Source of the DNA: Candidatus Iainarchaeum sp. | Lineage (GTDB): Archaea; Iainarchaeota; Iainarchaeia; Iainarchaeales; JAFGBZ01 | Reading direction: 5' to 3' | Length of the DNA stretch: 14,479 nucleotides | Assembly: GCA_016218635.1 (NCBI GenBank) | Contig: JACRDJ010000005.1 | Span: 1-14,479 of the forward strand | Part shown: one piece after another, positions 7,255-14,006 of the stretch | Numbering within the stretch: position 1 is the stretch's first letter | Layout: each line of letters starts with the position of its first letter | Program-made: the position numbers and the translations under genes | Notes under the pieces: generated by a model | Seen by the model: only the letters and a program-made list of their open reading frames with translations | What the model was told of the DNA's origin: nothing | The model's database searches: none

Positions 7255-7728
7255 TTATTTGAGCTGACTGTCGTATTCCCCGGCTTCAAACTTCTTCTGG
7301 GCCTCTTTGGCGTGCATGCCGTCCACCTTGATTCCCATGGACTGGCAGGTGCCGATGACTTCGCGCACGCTCGAACGCAGGGTCGTGGAAGCCATGGAAT
7401 CCATTTTCATTTCCGCAATCTTTTTGGCCTGCGCGAATGAAATGTCCCCCACCAGGGTTTCCTTGGGGTTGGCGGTCCCTTTCTCAACATTGGCCTCTTT
7501 TTTAATAAGCGCACTGGTCGGCGGAGAGCCCACGCTGATTTCAAAGTCCTTGCTCTTGGTGTCAATGATGACTTTCACAGGAACCTTCATGCCCGCAAAG
7601 GCCTTGGTTTTCTCGTTAATGGAAGCCACCACTTTTCCGATGTTGATTCCAGTGGGCCCTAACGCGGGACCCAGGGGTGCGCCGGCGGTTGCCTTGCCCC
7701 CATCCACCATGACACTGATTTCAGGCAT
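7255..7728 (-). CDS. rpl11: Ribosomal protein L11
   Basis: L11 binds the GTPase-associated centre of 23S rRNA next to the L10/L12 stalk and takes part in factor-dependent GTP hydrolysis. The protein has 157 residues, normal for archaea. The N-terminal domain carries the signature GGKATAGAPLGPALGPTGIN (residues 10-29), with the proline-rich loop that changes during factor binding. The C-terminal rRNA-binding domain contains LRSVREVIGTCQSMGI. The ATG at 7728 is preceded by AAGGAG, which overlaps the TAA of the spt5 gene 12 bases away, so the two are co-transcribed. After its stop comes the 104-base spacer with the rpl1 promoter. Confidence 0.97.
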   Translation of the reverse strand: MPEISVMVDGGKATAGAPLGPALGPTGINIGKVVASINEKTKAFAGMKVPVKVIIDTKSKDFEISVGSPPTSALIKKEANVEKGTANPKETLVGDISFAQAKKIAEMKMDSMASTTLRSSVREVIGTCQSMGIKVDGMHAKEAQKKFEAGEYDSQLK

Positions 7729-7740
7729 AATTGGTTCTCC

Positions 7741-8181
7741 TTATTCGGCAATAATTTTGATGTTTTCCGCTTTAATGGTGACCGGAATCTTCACGGCCGC
7801 TTCCAGCAATTCAACGGTGACCTCTTCCTTCATGTCATTAACGCGGATGACCTTGGCTTTTTCTCCCTTAAACGGACCGGAAATCAGCTCAATTTTCTGG
7901 CCTACCTTGATGGTCTTCATTAAGGGCTTGGATTCCAGGAGCTTGGAGAGCTCGTCTATCTTAACTTCCCCGCCCACCATTCCCTTTCCCTTCACATACG
8001 TGGTGCCAGTAATGGCCCGGCGGACGGTCATTTCGTGGTCGGCTTCCACCAGCACATATCCTTTAAGGTTGGGGATCACGCAAAAAGAGAAAACATTAAG
8101 GCCTTCCCGGATCACCTGGTTGGACATAATTTCCACCACCGTATCTTCCTGTCCCACTGTAGTTCGGATAGTAAAAATCAC
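7741..8181 (-). CDS. spt5: Transcription elongation factor Spt5 (archaeal NusG)
   Basis: Spt5 binds the clamp of RNA polymerase, usually with Spt4, and makes elongation processive. It is universally conserved. The protein has 146 residues from the start chosen here. Residues 1 to about 85 form the NGN domain (MIFTIRTTVGQED, then GYVLVEADHEM), and about 92-125 the KOW domain (VGQKIELISGPFKGEKAKVI). I chose GTG at 8181 over a TTG six codons upstream because the archaeal family begins at this MIF/MYA position and AGGTGA stands 4 bases before the GTG. The gene lies 83 bases after secE and 12 before rpl11, the classical secE-nusG-rpl11 linkage. An AT-rich box near 8236-8241 might give it an extra promoter, but this is weak. 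Confidence 0.95.
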   Translation of the reverse strand: MIFTIRTTVGQEDTVVEIMSNQVIREGLNVFSFCVIPNLKGYVLVEADHEMTVRRAITGTTYVKGKGMVGGEVKIDELSKLLESKPLMKTIKVGQKIELISGPFKGEKAKVIRVNDMKEEVTVELLEAAVKIPVTIKAENIKIIAE

Positions 8182-8185
8182 GCTT

Positions 8186-8191
8186 TCACCT
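8186..8191 (-). promoter_or_regulatory. Ribosome binding site fixing the GTG start of spt5
   Basis: AGGTGA on the minus strand, 4 bases before GTG at 8181. An upstream TTG in the same frame has no such site. Confidence 0.75.
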
Positions 8192-8264
8192 AATACCAAT
8201 AAAACCTCTTAGAAAGAAGTTAAGCAATTCCTGCAATAAAAGCATTAAAAAAGTAACGGTTCGC

Positions 8265-8471
8265 TCAGAAAAGGTTGAGCAGATTTGCAATCAGGCGAAT
8301 CAGAAACCCAATCAGGCCAATGGCGATGATTCCAAGGCCCGTAATTTTCGCAATTGAAAGGAACTCACTCCAGGTCGGCTTCTTGGAAACCGTCAGCACC
8401 CGGTGACTGGAAGCAACAAAATCATGCAGCGTTTCCCGGATGCCCTTACGGGACTCATTTTCCTCACTCAT
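8265..8471 (-). CDS. secE: Protein translocase subunit SecE (Sec61 gamma)
   Basis: SecE clamps the two halves of the SecY channel and is essential for protein export and membrane insertion. The protein is short, 68 residues, as in archaea. It has a charged N-terminal amphipathic part, the conserved KPTWSEFLSIAKITGLG segment (31-47), and a single membrane helix (about 39-62, with GIIAIGLIGFLI). It starts the minus-strand secE-spt5-rpl11 transcription unit. No Shine-Dalgarno is seen; instead a TATA box lies 28 bases upstream of the ATG, so the message is probably leaderless. Confidence 0.95.
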   Translation of the reverse strand: MSEENESRKGIRETLHDFVASSHRVLTVSKKPTWSEFLSIAKITGLGIIAIGLIGFLIRLIANLLNLF

Positions 8472-8494
8472 GTACCCAATATCCCAAAAAAGGG

Positions 8495-8502
8495 TTTAAA
8501 AA
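8495..8502 (-). promoter_or_regulatory. TATA box of the secE-spt5-rpl11 operon
   Basis: TTTTTAAA on the minus strand within CCTTTTTAAACCC. Its centre is about 28 bases from the secE ATG, placing the predicted transcription start on or beside the start codon (leaderless). The same 12-13 base string is repeated at the rpl1 promoter. Confidence 0.65.
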
Positions 8503-8619
8503 GGATTAAGCCGGGGAAAAAAATGCGTTCAGCGGTGCTACACAACCGGAAAAATTTCTGAAAAAACCAAGGGAAAAAAAGAAACAAAAACAAGCAGTAC
8601 TACATATTCAGGATAATGC

Positions 8620-8627
8620 TTAAATAG
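8620..8627 (+). promoter_or_regulatory. TATA box of the 54-codon gene
   Basis: CTTAAATA on the plus strand, predicting a start near 8649-8650 and a leader of about 24 bases that contains the ribosome site. A 5-base inverted repeat (8626-8630 with 8645-8649) lies between the box and the start and could be a weak operator. Confidence 0.55.
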
Positions 8628-8662
8628 CTCATTGGCACTAATTAGAGCTCTTAAACTTTAAA

Positions 8663-8669
8663 GGGGTGA
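8663..8669 (+). promoter_or_regulatory. Strong ribosome binding site of the 54-codon gene
   Basis: GGGGTGA, 4 bases before the ATG at 8674. It has the same GGTGA core and spacing as the sites of spt5 and rpl10, which argues that the small frame is really translated. Confidence 0.75.
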
Positions 8670-8673
8670 ACGC

Positions 8674-8838
8674 ATGCAGACGAAGGGAGGAGTTTACCAG
8701 GCATTCCACACATACAAAACCCGCGGATTGACCAGGGCACAGATTCAGGAAGCAGAGGCCCGCCGGCTCATGATTATGGGTTATGATTCCAAAGAAGCCC
8801 AGCACATGGCCCGCGAAAATATTTCCATGTATATGTAG
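8674..8838 (+). CDS. Small helical protein of unknown function, 54 residues
   Basis: I do not recognise a family. The protein begins MQTKGGVYQAFHTYKTRGLT and ends ENISMYM; it is rich in Ala, Arg, Gln and Met, has no membrane segment and should be mainly helical. The segment LTRAQIQEAEARRL (19-32) followed by MIMGYDSKEAQHMARENI resembles two short amphipathic helices joined by a glycine turn. The evidence that it is a gene is context: a TATA box at 8620-8627, GGGGTGA 4 bases before the ATG, and a hairpin plus T-rich terminator 12 bases after the TAG. It is a single-gene unit on the plus strand between secE and ftsZ, both on the minus strand, which breaks the classical ftsZ-secE linkage. Its compact, strong signals suggest high expression. 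Confidence 0.75.
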   Translation: MQTKGGVYQAFHTYKTRGLTRAQIQEAEARRLMIMGYDSKEAQHMARENISMYM

Positions 8839-8850
8839 GGAGAAAATCCG

Positions 8851-8886
8851 GCCAAAGCATTCGCGCTTTGGCTATTCTTATTTTTG
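8851..8886 (+). terminator. Hairpin terminator after the 54-codon gene
   Basis: Perfect 8-base-pair stem GCCAAAGC / GCTTTGGC (8851-8858 with 8865-8872) with a 6-base loop, followed on the plus strand by TATTCTTATTTTTG. On the minus strand it is followed by a weaker TTTTC, so it may also stop ftsZ transcripts coming from the other side. Confidence 0.7.
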
Positions 8887-8944
8887 GGTGGAACCGCTCA
8901 CCGCATTGGCGATTAAGTCAACCGTCTGAATGGAATTAAAGGAT

Positions 8945-10087
8945 TCAGTCCGTGAACTGGATTCCGAGGTCTACCTGACTTTCGCCGTTCTTGGTTGAAA
9001 CGCCTTCCAGGTAGGGGAATTTTCCGCCGGCCACCACGACCATGGCCTGAATCTGGTTGCGGGGCAGGGAATCATCAATCATGGCCCCCCAGATGATGTG
9101 GGCGTCCTGGTGAATGCGGGAGCTGACGGCTTCCACAATCATTTCGGCTTCGCGTAAGGTCATGTCGGTTCCGCCGATCACGTTCACCAGCGCGCGGTTG
9201 GCGCCGCTGATGTCCACGTCCAGCAGAGGAGAGGTTAATGCATTTTCGACGGCTTCCAGCGCCCGGGAGTCGGACACTTTGTCGGAGACCGATTCGCCCA
9301 GTCCGATCATGGCCGCTCCGCCTTTTTCAAGGATGGTGCGCAGGTCGGCAAAGTCGAGGTTGATGAGCCCAGGCTTGGTGACCATTTCCGTAATGCCTTT
9401 CACGGCATTGGTGAGGACCTCGTCGGCTACCTTGAATGCCGCATTCAGCGGAAGGTCAGGGGCAATCTCTAGAATCTTGTCGTTGGGAATCACAATGATG
9501 GTGTCCGCGTACTGGCGCATGCGGGCCAGTCCTTCCATGGCGTTCTGGATGCGGCGCTTGCCTTCCACCGTGAAGGGCAGGGTTACCACTCCGATGGTGA
9601 GGGCTTTCTTGGATTTCGTGATTTCGGCCAAAACGGGCGCGGCACCGGTTCCGGTTCCTCCACCCATTCCGCAGGTGATGAATACGAGGTCGGCACGGCT
9701 CATTAACTGGCTTAAGTCTTCCACGGATTCCTGGGCGGCACCTTCTCCTACGGAGGGGTTGCTTCCGGATCCCAGTCCGCGCGTGAGTTTCTTTCCGATC
9801 AGGATTTTTCGGTCCGCGTTCACTTTTAAGAGATCCTGGGCGTCCGTGTTCACGGCAAAGGTTTCCGCACCCAGAATTCCCACTTCGCTCATTCGGTTAA
9901 TGGTATTGCATCCGCCGCCCCCGACACCCACCACAATGATGCGGGCACTGTTTTCCTCAATGATGGCTCTAAGCTCATCGTTATCGTGGCCCACCTTACT
10001 TTCTCCTTCGGTTGGTTTTCGGGAGGCTCCTTCTTCCATCTGGTCGCGGCGAATCTGCTTTAAAGTCCGGTCAACAATAGTTTTCAC
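8945..10087 (-). CDS. ftsZ: Cell division GTPase FtsZ (archaeal FtsZ1-like)
   Basis: FtsZ is the tubulin homologue that polymerises with GTP into the division ring. The protein has 380 residues. After a charged N-terminal extension (1-46) comes the nucleotide-binding start IIVVGVGGGGCNTINRM (50-66), the tubulin signature GGGTGTG (142-148), PNDKILEIAP (201-210) and the T7 loop NLDFAD (243-248), whose acidic residues complete the GTPase site of the next subunit. It ends LGIQFTD. It resembles methanogen FtsZ1 over its whole length; FtsZ1 versus FtsZ2 is my judgement. The start is GTG at 10087, with GAGGGAT 4-10 bases upstream; an internal ATG at residue 17 is less well supported. It is transcribed alone, diverging from prs. 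Confidence 0.95.
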   Translation of the reverse strand: MKTIVDRTLKQIRRDQMEEGASRKPTEGESKVGHDNDELRAIIEENSARIIVVGVGGGGCNTINRMSEVGILGAETFAVNTDAQDLLKVNADRKILIGKKLTRGLGSGSNPSVGEGAAQESVEDLSQLMSRADLVFITCGMGGGTGTGAAPVLAEITKSKKALTIGVVTLPFTVEGKRRIQNAMEGLARMRQYADTIIVIPNDKILEIAPDLPLNAAFKVADEVLTNAVKGITEMVTKPGLINLDFADLRTILEKGGAAMIGLGESVSDKVSDSRALEAVENALTSPLLDVDISGANRALVNVIGGTDMTLREAEMIVEAVSSRIHQDAHIIWGAMIDDSLPRNQIQAMVVVAGGKFPYLEGVSTKNGESQVDLGIQFTD

Positions 10088-10130
10088 TTTTATCCCTCAA
10101 AAAAGTAATATGGAAGCTCCCCCTCGATGA

Positions 10131-10140
10131 ATTTAAATAA
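10131..10140 (-). promoter_or_regulatory. TATA box of ftsZ
   Basis: TTATTTAAAT on the minus strand, 48 bases from the GTG start. Transcription should start near 10109, leaving a leader of about 22 bases that carries the GAGGGAT ribosome site (10092-10098). Confidence 0.6.
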
Positions 10141-10238
10141 ATATCCCCCAAAAGCCCAAACAACGCATTCCATTCAAATACATAACCAAAAGCGAAGGTT
10201 TATTAGCACTGCAACAGCGGACGCGCTTGGGCCGTCAC

Positions 10239-10246
10239 TATAATAT
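10239..10246 (+). promoter_or_regulatory. TATA box of prs
   Basis: TATAATAT on the plus strand, centred about 28 bases before the ATG at 10271. No Shine-Dalgarno precedes that ATG, so the message is probably leaderless. Confidence 0.65.
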
Positions 10247-10270
10247 TACAGGTCGTTTCTTCAGTAATTC

Positions 10271-11155
10271 ATGCAATTCCTCATTCCCCTCTCCCATTCA
10301 GGCGGTTTTGAGAAGAGTCTTCGACAGCACCTGAAAGCCAAATCCATGAAGTATTCCTGCGGGCATTTTCCGGACGGGGAACTTCACATGCGGTTTGAAG
10401 AACCCGTGCGCGGAAAAGAAATTATATTGGTGCAGTCGCTTTACGGAAAACCCAATGATGCGCTGATTGAACTGGTGTTTGCGGCCAAGACACTGAAAAG
10501 ACTCAAAGCCAGAAAAGTAACGGCAGTGATTCCTTATTTGGCCTACATGCGTCAGGACAAGGAATTTCATCCCGGTGAATGCGTGAGCGCGCAGCACATG
10601 AGTGAACTATTGAACGGGTGCCTGGATGAATTGGTGGCCGTTGACCCGCACCTGCACCGCATCCGGAAAATGAGCGATGCCTTCACCATTCCGGCGAAGG
10701 CAGTGATTTCCGTGGACGCGATTGCGGCGTTCATTCAGAAAAAATTCAATGCAGCGGATACCGTGATTGTGGGGCCGGACTGGGAGAGTTTTCAGTGGGC
10801 GCGGAAAGTGGCAAACCGGATGGGCGCCCAGTCCATTATTTTTTCCAAGCACCGTTTTTCGGCCCGGAGAGTGAAAGTACAGTATTCTTCAGACGTGAAA
10901 CTGAAAGGAAAGAACCTGGTTCTGATTGATGACATGATTTCCACCGGCCACACCATGGTGGAAGCCATGAAGGAACTTAAAAAAAAGAAACCCAAGGCCA
11001 TGTATTGCGTGACGGTGCACGGATTGTTTCTTGAGAATGGGCTGAAAAAACTCAGAAAAGCAGGGGCTAAAGAAATATTTTCGTGCAACACAGTCCCTTC
11101 TTCCACGAATGCCATTAATGTGGCGCCGTGGGTGGCCAGGGCCCTCAATCAATAG
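10271..11155 (+). CDS. prs: Ribose-phosphate pyrophosphokinase (PRPP synthetase)
   Basis: Transfers pyrophosphate from ATP to ribose 5-phosphate, giving PRPP, the precursor of purines, pyrimidines, NAD, histidine and tryptophan. The protein has 294 residues, typical of the shorter archaeal enzymes. Visible motifs: FPDGE (33-37), the AYMRQDKEF flexible-loop region (91-99), VDPHLH (124-129), the catalytic KHR loop (193-195) and the PRPP-binding loop DDMISTGHT (220-228), preceded by LVLI. The ATG at 10271 begins the conserved first strand (MQFLIPL) and is preceded by a TATA box at leaderless distance. It diverges from ftsZ and is followed by a structured spacer. It links functionally to purB, purM and pyrB in this window. 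Confidence 0.95.
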   Translation: MQFLIPLSHSGGFEKSLRQHLKAKSMKYSCGHFPDGELHMRFEEPVRGKEIILVQSLYGKPNDALIELVFAAKTLKRLKARKVTAVIPYLAYMRQDKEFHPGECVSAQHMSELLNGCLDELVAVDPHLHRIRKMSDAFTIPAKAVISVDAIAAFIQKKFNAADTVIVGPDWESFQWARKVANRMGAQSIIFSKHRFSARRVKVQYSSDVKLKGKNLVLIDDMISTGHTMVEAMKELKKKKPKAMYCVTVHGLFLENGLKKLRKAGAKEIFSCNTVPSSTNAINVAPWVARALNQ

Positions 11156-11160
11156 AGGAC

Positions 11161-11256
11161 TTTGATTATCCCCTACTTTGCAGAATTGAATAGTTCAATC
11201 TGGCGATTTGAGCCGGTTTATTCCCGGGCAATTGCCAGTAAGGGGGGTTAATCAAA
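11161..11256 (+). ncRNA. Possible structured RNA (three-way junction) after prs, unassigned
   Basis: Almost the whole spacer can fold. Outer stem: 11161-11168 pairs perfectly with 11249-11256 (TTTGATTA / TAATCAAA), then after one mismatch CCCC (11170-11173) pairs with GGGG (11244-11247). Inside are a 6-pair hairpin (11185-11190 with 11194-11199) and directly next to it a 9-pair stem with one G-U (11200-11208 with 11230-11238). I found no tRNA, C/D-box or riboswitch signature on either strand, and no T tract follows. It could be a 3' end structure of the prs message, a regulatory leader, a small RNA, or a DNA-level inverted repeat. Confidence 0.35.
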
Positions 11257-11266
11257 CCACTCAATA

Positions 11267-11277
11267 CCAATAAAAAG
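11267..11277 (+). promoter_or_regulatory. Weak TATA-like box of the surface protein gene
   Basis: CCAATAAAAAG, centred about 29 bases before the ATG at 11301, compatible with a leaderless start. The match to a TATA box is modest, and read-through from prs is an alternative. Confidence 0.35.
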
Positions 11278-11300
11278 AATTGTGTGCTGGATGGAACCTG

Positions 11301-13943
11301 ATGAATCGCACTGCTTGCTGGTTTGTGCTGGGTATTTTTGCTCTGTTCGCATTGGTTTCCGTTCCGGCGCCTTCCACCGGATCGACCATTCAGCTTGAAC
11401 TCAATGCACAGGGTTTTGTGAAGGCTACGTTTGTCAATGATGGCTCTTCTAATTCCATCCAGTTTGTCACCGTGTTTGTGGCCACTCCGGGGCAGGGGAC
11501 TCCCGCCCGCTATGATTTCACGAATGTGAAGCAGGGAGACATACTGCCCGTGCAGGTGCTTTCCGGGCAAACCGCATCTTATAATTTCATGGATAACGAC
11601 GGGGAACTCATTGGTGTCGGATGGAACAAACCCATTTACGGAACAACCGCCCAGGAAGCTGCCATTCTGGTAATTGAGTCTGCCTCCATGACGCCCGTGG
11701 TGGACGAGAATACGCTTTCATACACCATTTCGGTCGAAGCGGATGTGAATGAAAATCATCCTCTGCAGTCCGTTCAGTTTGAATATTACATGGACTCCAA
11801 TGGAAGCCGGACGGTTTCCATGGCGGGGGGTCCGAATATCTATAGCGCGGTTCTCCCCGGGTTTCGGGGGGAAAACACTGTTTATGCCGCCGTTCATGCC
11901 ATGGACGCCCAGGGAAAAACGTGGACGTATGAACTCAATCCGTTCACATTTAACCTGATTGCCATTAATCCCTTGTGCGGACTGACTGAAGGAGACCAGA
12001 ATGTTCTTGTTCAGGCACAGAAGGAATCAAGAATTTCCTTTGCCGGAAGCAACGATTCGGTTCTGGAGCTGCGTTATCAGAATGACGGCGATCACTCCAA
12101 GCTGGTAGCCAGTCACGTGTACGATGAGGACCAGTCCATTCAGGAAGTGCAGGTTTTTTATTACACGGATCAGCTGGTGAACCAGAAATTCACGAATGTG
12201 CGTTCGGGGCAGGTGCTTTCCGTCAGCGCGCCAGCCACCGCCGAAATCCAGTACAGTTACATGGATTCGGATGGGGCCGCCCAGGGCATGGGCTTCTTTC
12301 TTTCACCCAAAAAAACCAATGACCCGGAATTCTGCCAGGAGCAACCCCAGCATATTTCCTGCAAGCCTCAATCCGTTCTCATTGAGTCCGCACAGGTATT
12401 GGGACGGGTTGAAACCCTCAAAGTGCAGTATTACTACGACATGGAAGTGATTCCGCTAGAGGGTGCCCTGCCGCAGCAGGTCTTCTGGCAGTACTCCCTT
12501 AATGACAAGAGCTATGCGCAGAGCACGGAGCTTTCAAAGGATGGTTCCGTTTACGCGGGCAGCATTGGCCCATTCAGGGACGAACAGTTCCTTTATTCCC
12601 GCATTTATGCCACCTCGGCTTCCACCGGAAACGAGCTGAAATCCGTTCCGGACCGATGGGATTTTATTCTGGCATCCGAAAACGTCCAATGCCAGGAAAT
12701 CTGCTTTGACAAAAAAGACAATGATTTGGACGGATTTGTGGATGAAGACTGTGCGATCCTGCCCCAGCTGGCGATTGAGGAAAGCATTCCTTCCGCAGTC
12801 GTACGCGATGACAATTTTGAGGCCAAATTCACTGTAATCAATGAAGGCGGCAGTGACAGCAACGAGTTCGAGGTCAAGCTTTCCTGGAATCATCAAACCT
12901 ACATGAATGAAAAGATATCCAACCTCTCACCCGGCGAAACCCGTGATTTTACCGTTTCCCTGTTTGCCGGAAACCAGGAAACAAAAAAAGAGCTTCTGAT
13001 AAAAGTCGACCCGTCCAATCAGGTCCAGGAATCCATTGAAACGGACAACGAGGTCAAAAAACTGATCTCGGTTCAGACCAATGCATTTGAGATCGACTTC
13101 AATGCCAATCAGACCGGGATACTCGGAGACGAACGCCAGATCCAGGTACGCGACATTCTTCGGCGGAACGTAAAAGACGCCACGCTCACCCTCACCTACC
13201 CGGATGGAACCACCCAAGCATTCAAGACCCCCGCTACGGGAATCATTTCATTCCGGTTAACTCTTCCCGGAACCTACCTCGTGAAGGCCACAAAAGAAAA
13301 ATTCAAGGAATTTGAGGGCGAATTCTCCGTGGATGCCCTCATCACCCGGTTTAAATCTCCCATTAACGTCGGAGAAACCCAGACGATTATTGTGGAAACC
13401 ATCAACGGAATCAGGGCCCCTGGAACCGGAATCGAGGTCCGCACACCCGGCGGAAAAATAGAATTCCTGCAGGCGGATGAAGCGGGCCAGGTTACCTTCC
13501 AGGTAAAAGAAGGCGGAAACTATTCATTCAAAGCCAGCCGGAACGGAATTTCGTTAACGGAAGGCCAGTTCATCACCCAGCAGATTCTGCAGGAAGTCAT
13601 CGGGACCGTGTTCGGGTTCGTTTCAGATTTTGTCGGAAAAGAACCCTTGGATTGGGTGCTAAGTGCAGTGGTTCTGGCACTGGCGGCAGCAGCGGCCCTC
13701 TATACGTTCAGCCGATCCAAACAATTGTTTGAAACCGGAATGCTGGCGGAAAGCGATCGCAGACGGCATGCCCTCTATCAGCTAGCGGTCGGAGCCATTT
13801 TCCTTGCCATTCCATTGGTTGCCAAAGCAGTGTCCGGAAACACGGCTGCCGCAATCATAGCCCTCCTGGAAATGGGAGGAACAGCCATCATGGAGTACGT
13901 CCTCAAGCAGGCACGAAAAACCGCATCCATACGGGTACAATAA
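11301..13943 (+). CDS. Large secreted multidomain beta-protein with CARDB domain and C-terminal membrane segments
   Basis: Function unknown; probably a cell-surface protein. Numbered from the ATG at 11301 (880 residues). Residues 1 to about 24 are a signal peptide (MNRTACWFVLGIFALFALVS). Two related units follow: about 30-222 and 255-460, each with a strand-rich part ending in FMDNDGE or YMDSDGA and a second part with a PGFRGE/GPFRDE turn. Residues 468-484 (CFDKKDNDLDGFVDEDC) match the MopE-like putative metal-binding motif with a DxDxDG calcium-loop pattern. Residues about 488-591 form a CARDB domain, and 592-770 two Ig-like or carboxypeptidase-regulatory-like beta domains (PGTYLVKATKEKF, GGNYSFKASRNG). 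Hydrophobic segments lie at 785-803, 825-845 and 848-868, so it is membrane anchored with a short basic tail. An in-frame TTG seven codons upstream is less likely than the ATG, which gives a clean signal peptide. Confidence 0.85.
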   Translation: MNRTACWFVLGIFALFALVSVPAPSTGSTIQLELNAQGFVKATFVNDGSSNSIQFVTVFVATPGQGTPARYDFTNVKQGDILPVQVLSGQTASYNFMDNDGELIGVGWNKPIYGTTAQEAAILVIESASMTPVVDENTLSYTISVEADVNENHPLQSVQFEYYMDSNGSRTVSMAGGPNIYSAVLPGFRGENTVYAAVHAMDAQGKTWTYELNPFTFNLIAINPLCGLTEGDQNVLVQAQKESRISFAGSNDSVLELRYQNDGDHSKLVASHVYDEDQSIQEVQVFYYTDQLVNQKFTNVRSGQVLSVSAPATAEIQYSYMDSDGAAQGMGFFLSPKKTNDPEFCQEQPQHISCKPQSVLIESAQVLGRVETLKVQYYYDMEVIPLEGALPQQVFWQYSLNDKSYAQSTELSKDGSVYAGSIGPFRDEQFLYSRIYATSASTGNELKSVPDRWDFILASENVQCQEICFDKKDNDLDGFVDEDCAILPQLAIEESIPSAVVRDDNFEAKFTVINEGGSDSNEFEVKLSWNHQTYMNEKISNLSPGETRDFTVSLFAGNQETKKELLIKVDPSNQVQESIETDNEVKKLISVQTNAFEIDFNANQTGILGDERQIQVRDILRRNVKDATLTLTYPDGTTQAFKTPATGIISFRLTLPGTYLVKATKEKFKEFEGEFSVDALITRFKSPINVGETQTIIVETINGIRAPGTGIEVRTPGGKIEFLQADEAGQVTFQVKEGGNYSFKASRNGISLTEGQFITQQILQEVIGTVFGFVSDFVGKEPLDWVLSAVVLALAAAAALYTFSRSKQLFETGMLAESDRRRHALYQLAVGAIFLAIPLVAKAVSGNTAAAIIALLEMGGTAIMEYVLKQARKTASIRVQ

Positions 13944-13969
13944 CCGGAAAACCTGGCTCGTTCCCACTG

Positions 13970-13979
13970 TTTAAATATA
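13970..13979 (+). promoter_or_regulatory. TATA box of pyrB
   Basis: TTTAAATATA on the plus strand, centred about 32 bases before the ATG. Transcription would start near 14000, so the leader would be only a few bases and the AGGGTTGA before the ATG would be largely left out or marginal. Confidence 0.6.
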
Positions 13980-14006
13980 CATTGCACTAAGAGTATGAAG
14001 GGTTGA

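Noticed and set aside
7307..8212. Plus-strand open frame of about 300 codons opposite rpl11 and spt5.
   Set aside because: It lies wholly opposite two certain genes, shows Ser/Thr/Met-rich shadow composition and has no family resemblance.
9114..10130. Plus-strand open frame of 338 codons opposite ftsZ.
   Set aside because: Complementary shadow of a well-conserved gene, with Ser/Arg/Pro-rich low-quality sequence and no start signals.
11161..11256. tRNA-like reading of the folded spacer, because the minus strand has a GGCTCAAATCGCC stretch resembling a T arm.
   Set aside because: The loop lacks the TTC pattern, the stem has a mismatch, and no acceptor or anticodon arm can be placed around it.
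8192..11275. Thirteen identical bases (AATACCAATAAAA) at 8192-8204 and 11263-11275.
   Set aside because: A match of this length is expected about once or more by chance in 14.5 kb on two strands, and the two copies have different relations to their genes.
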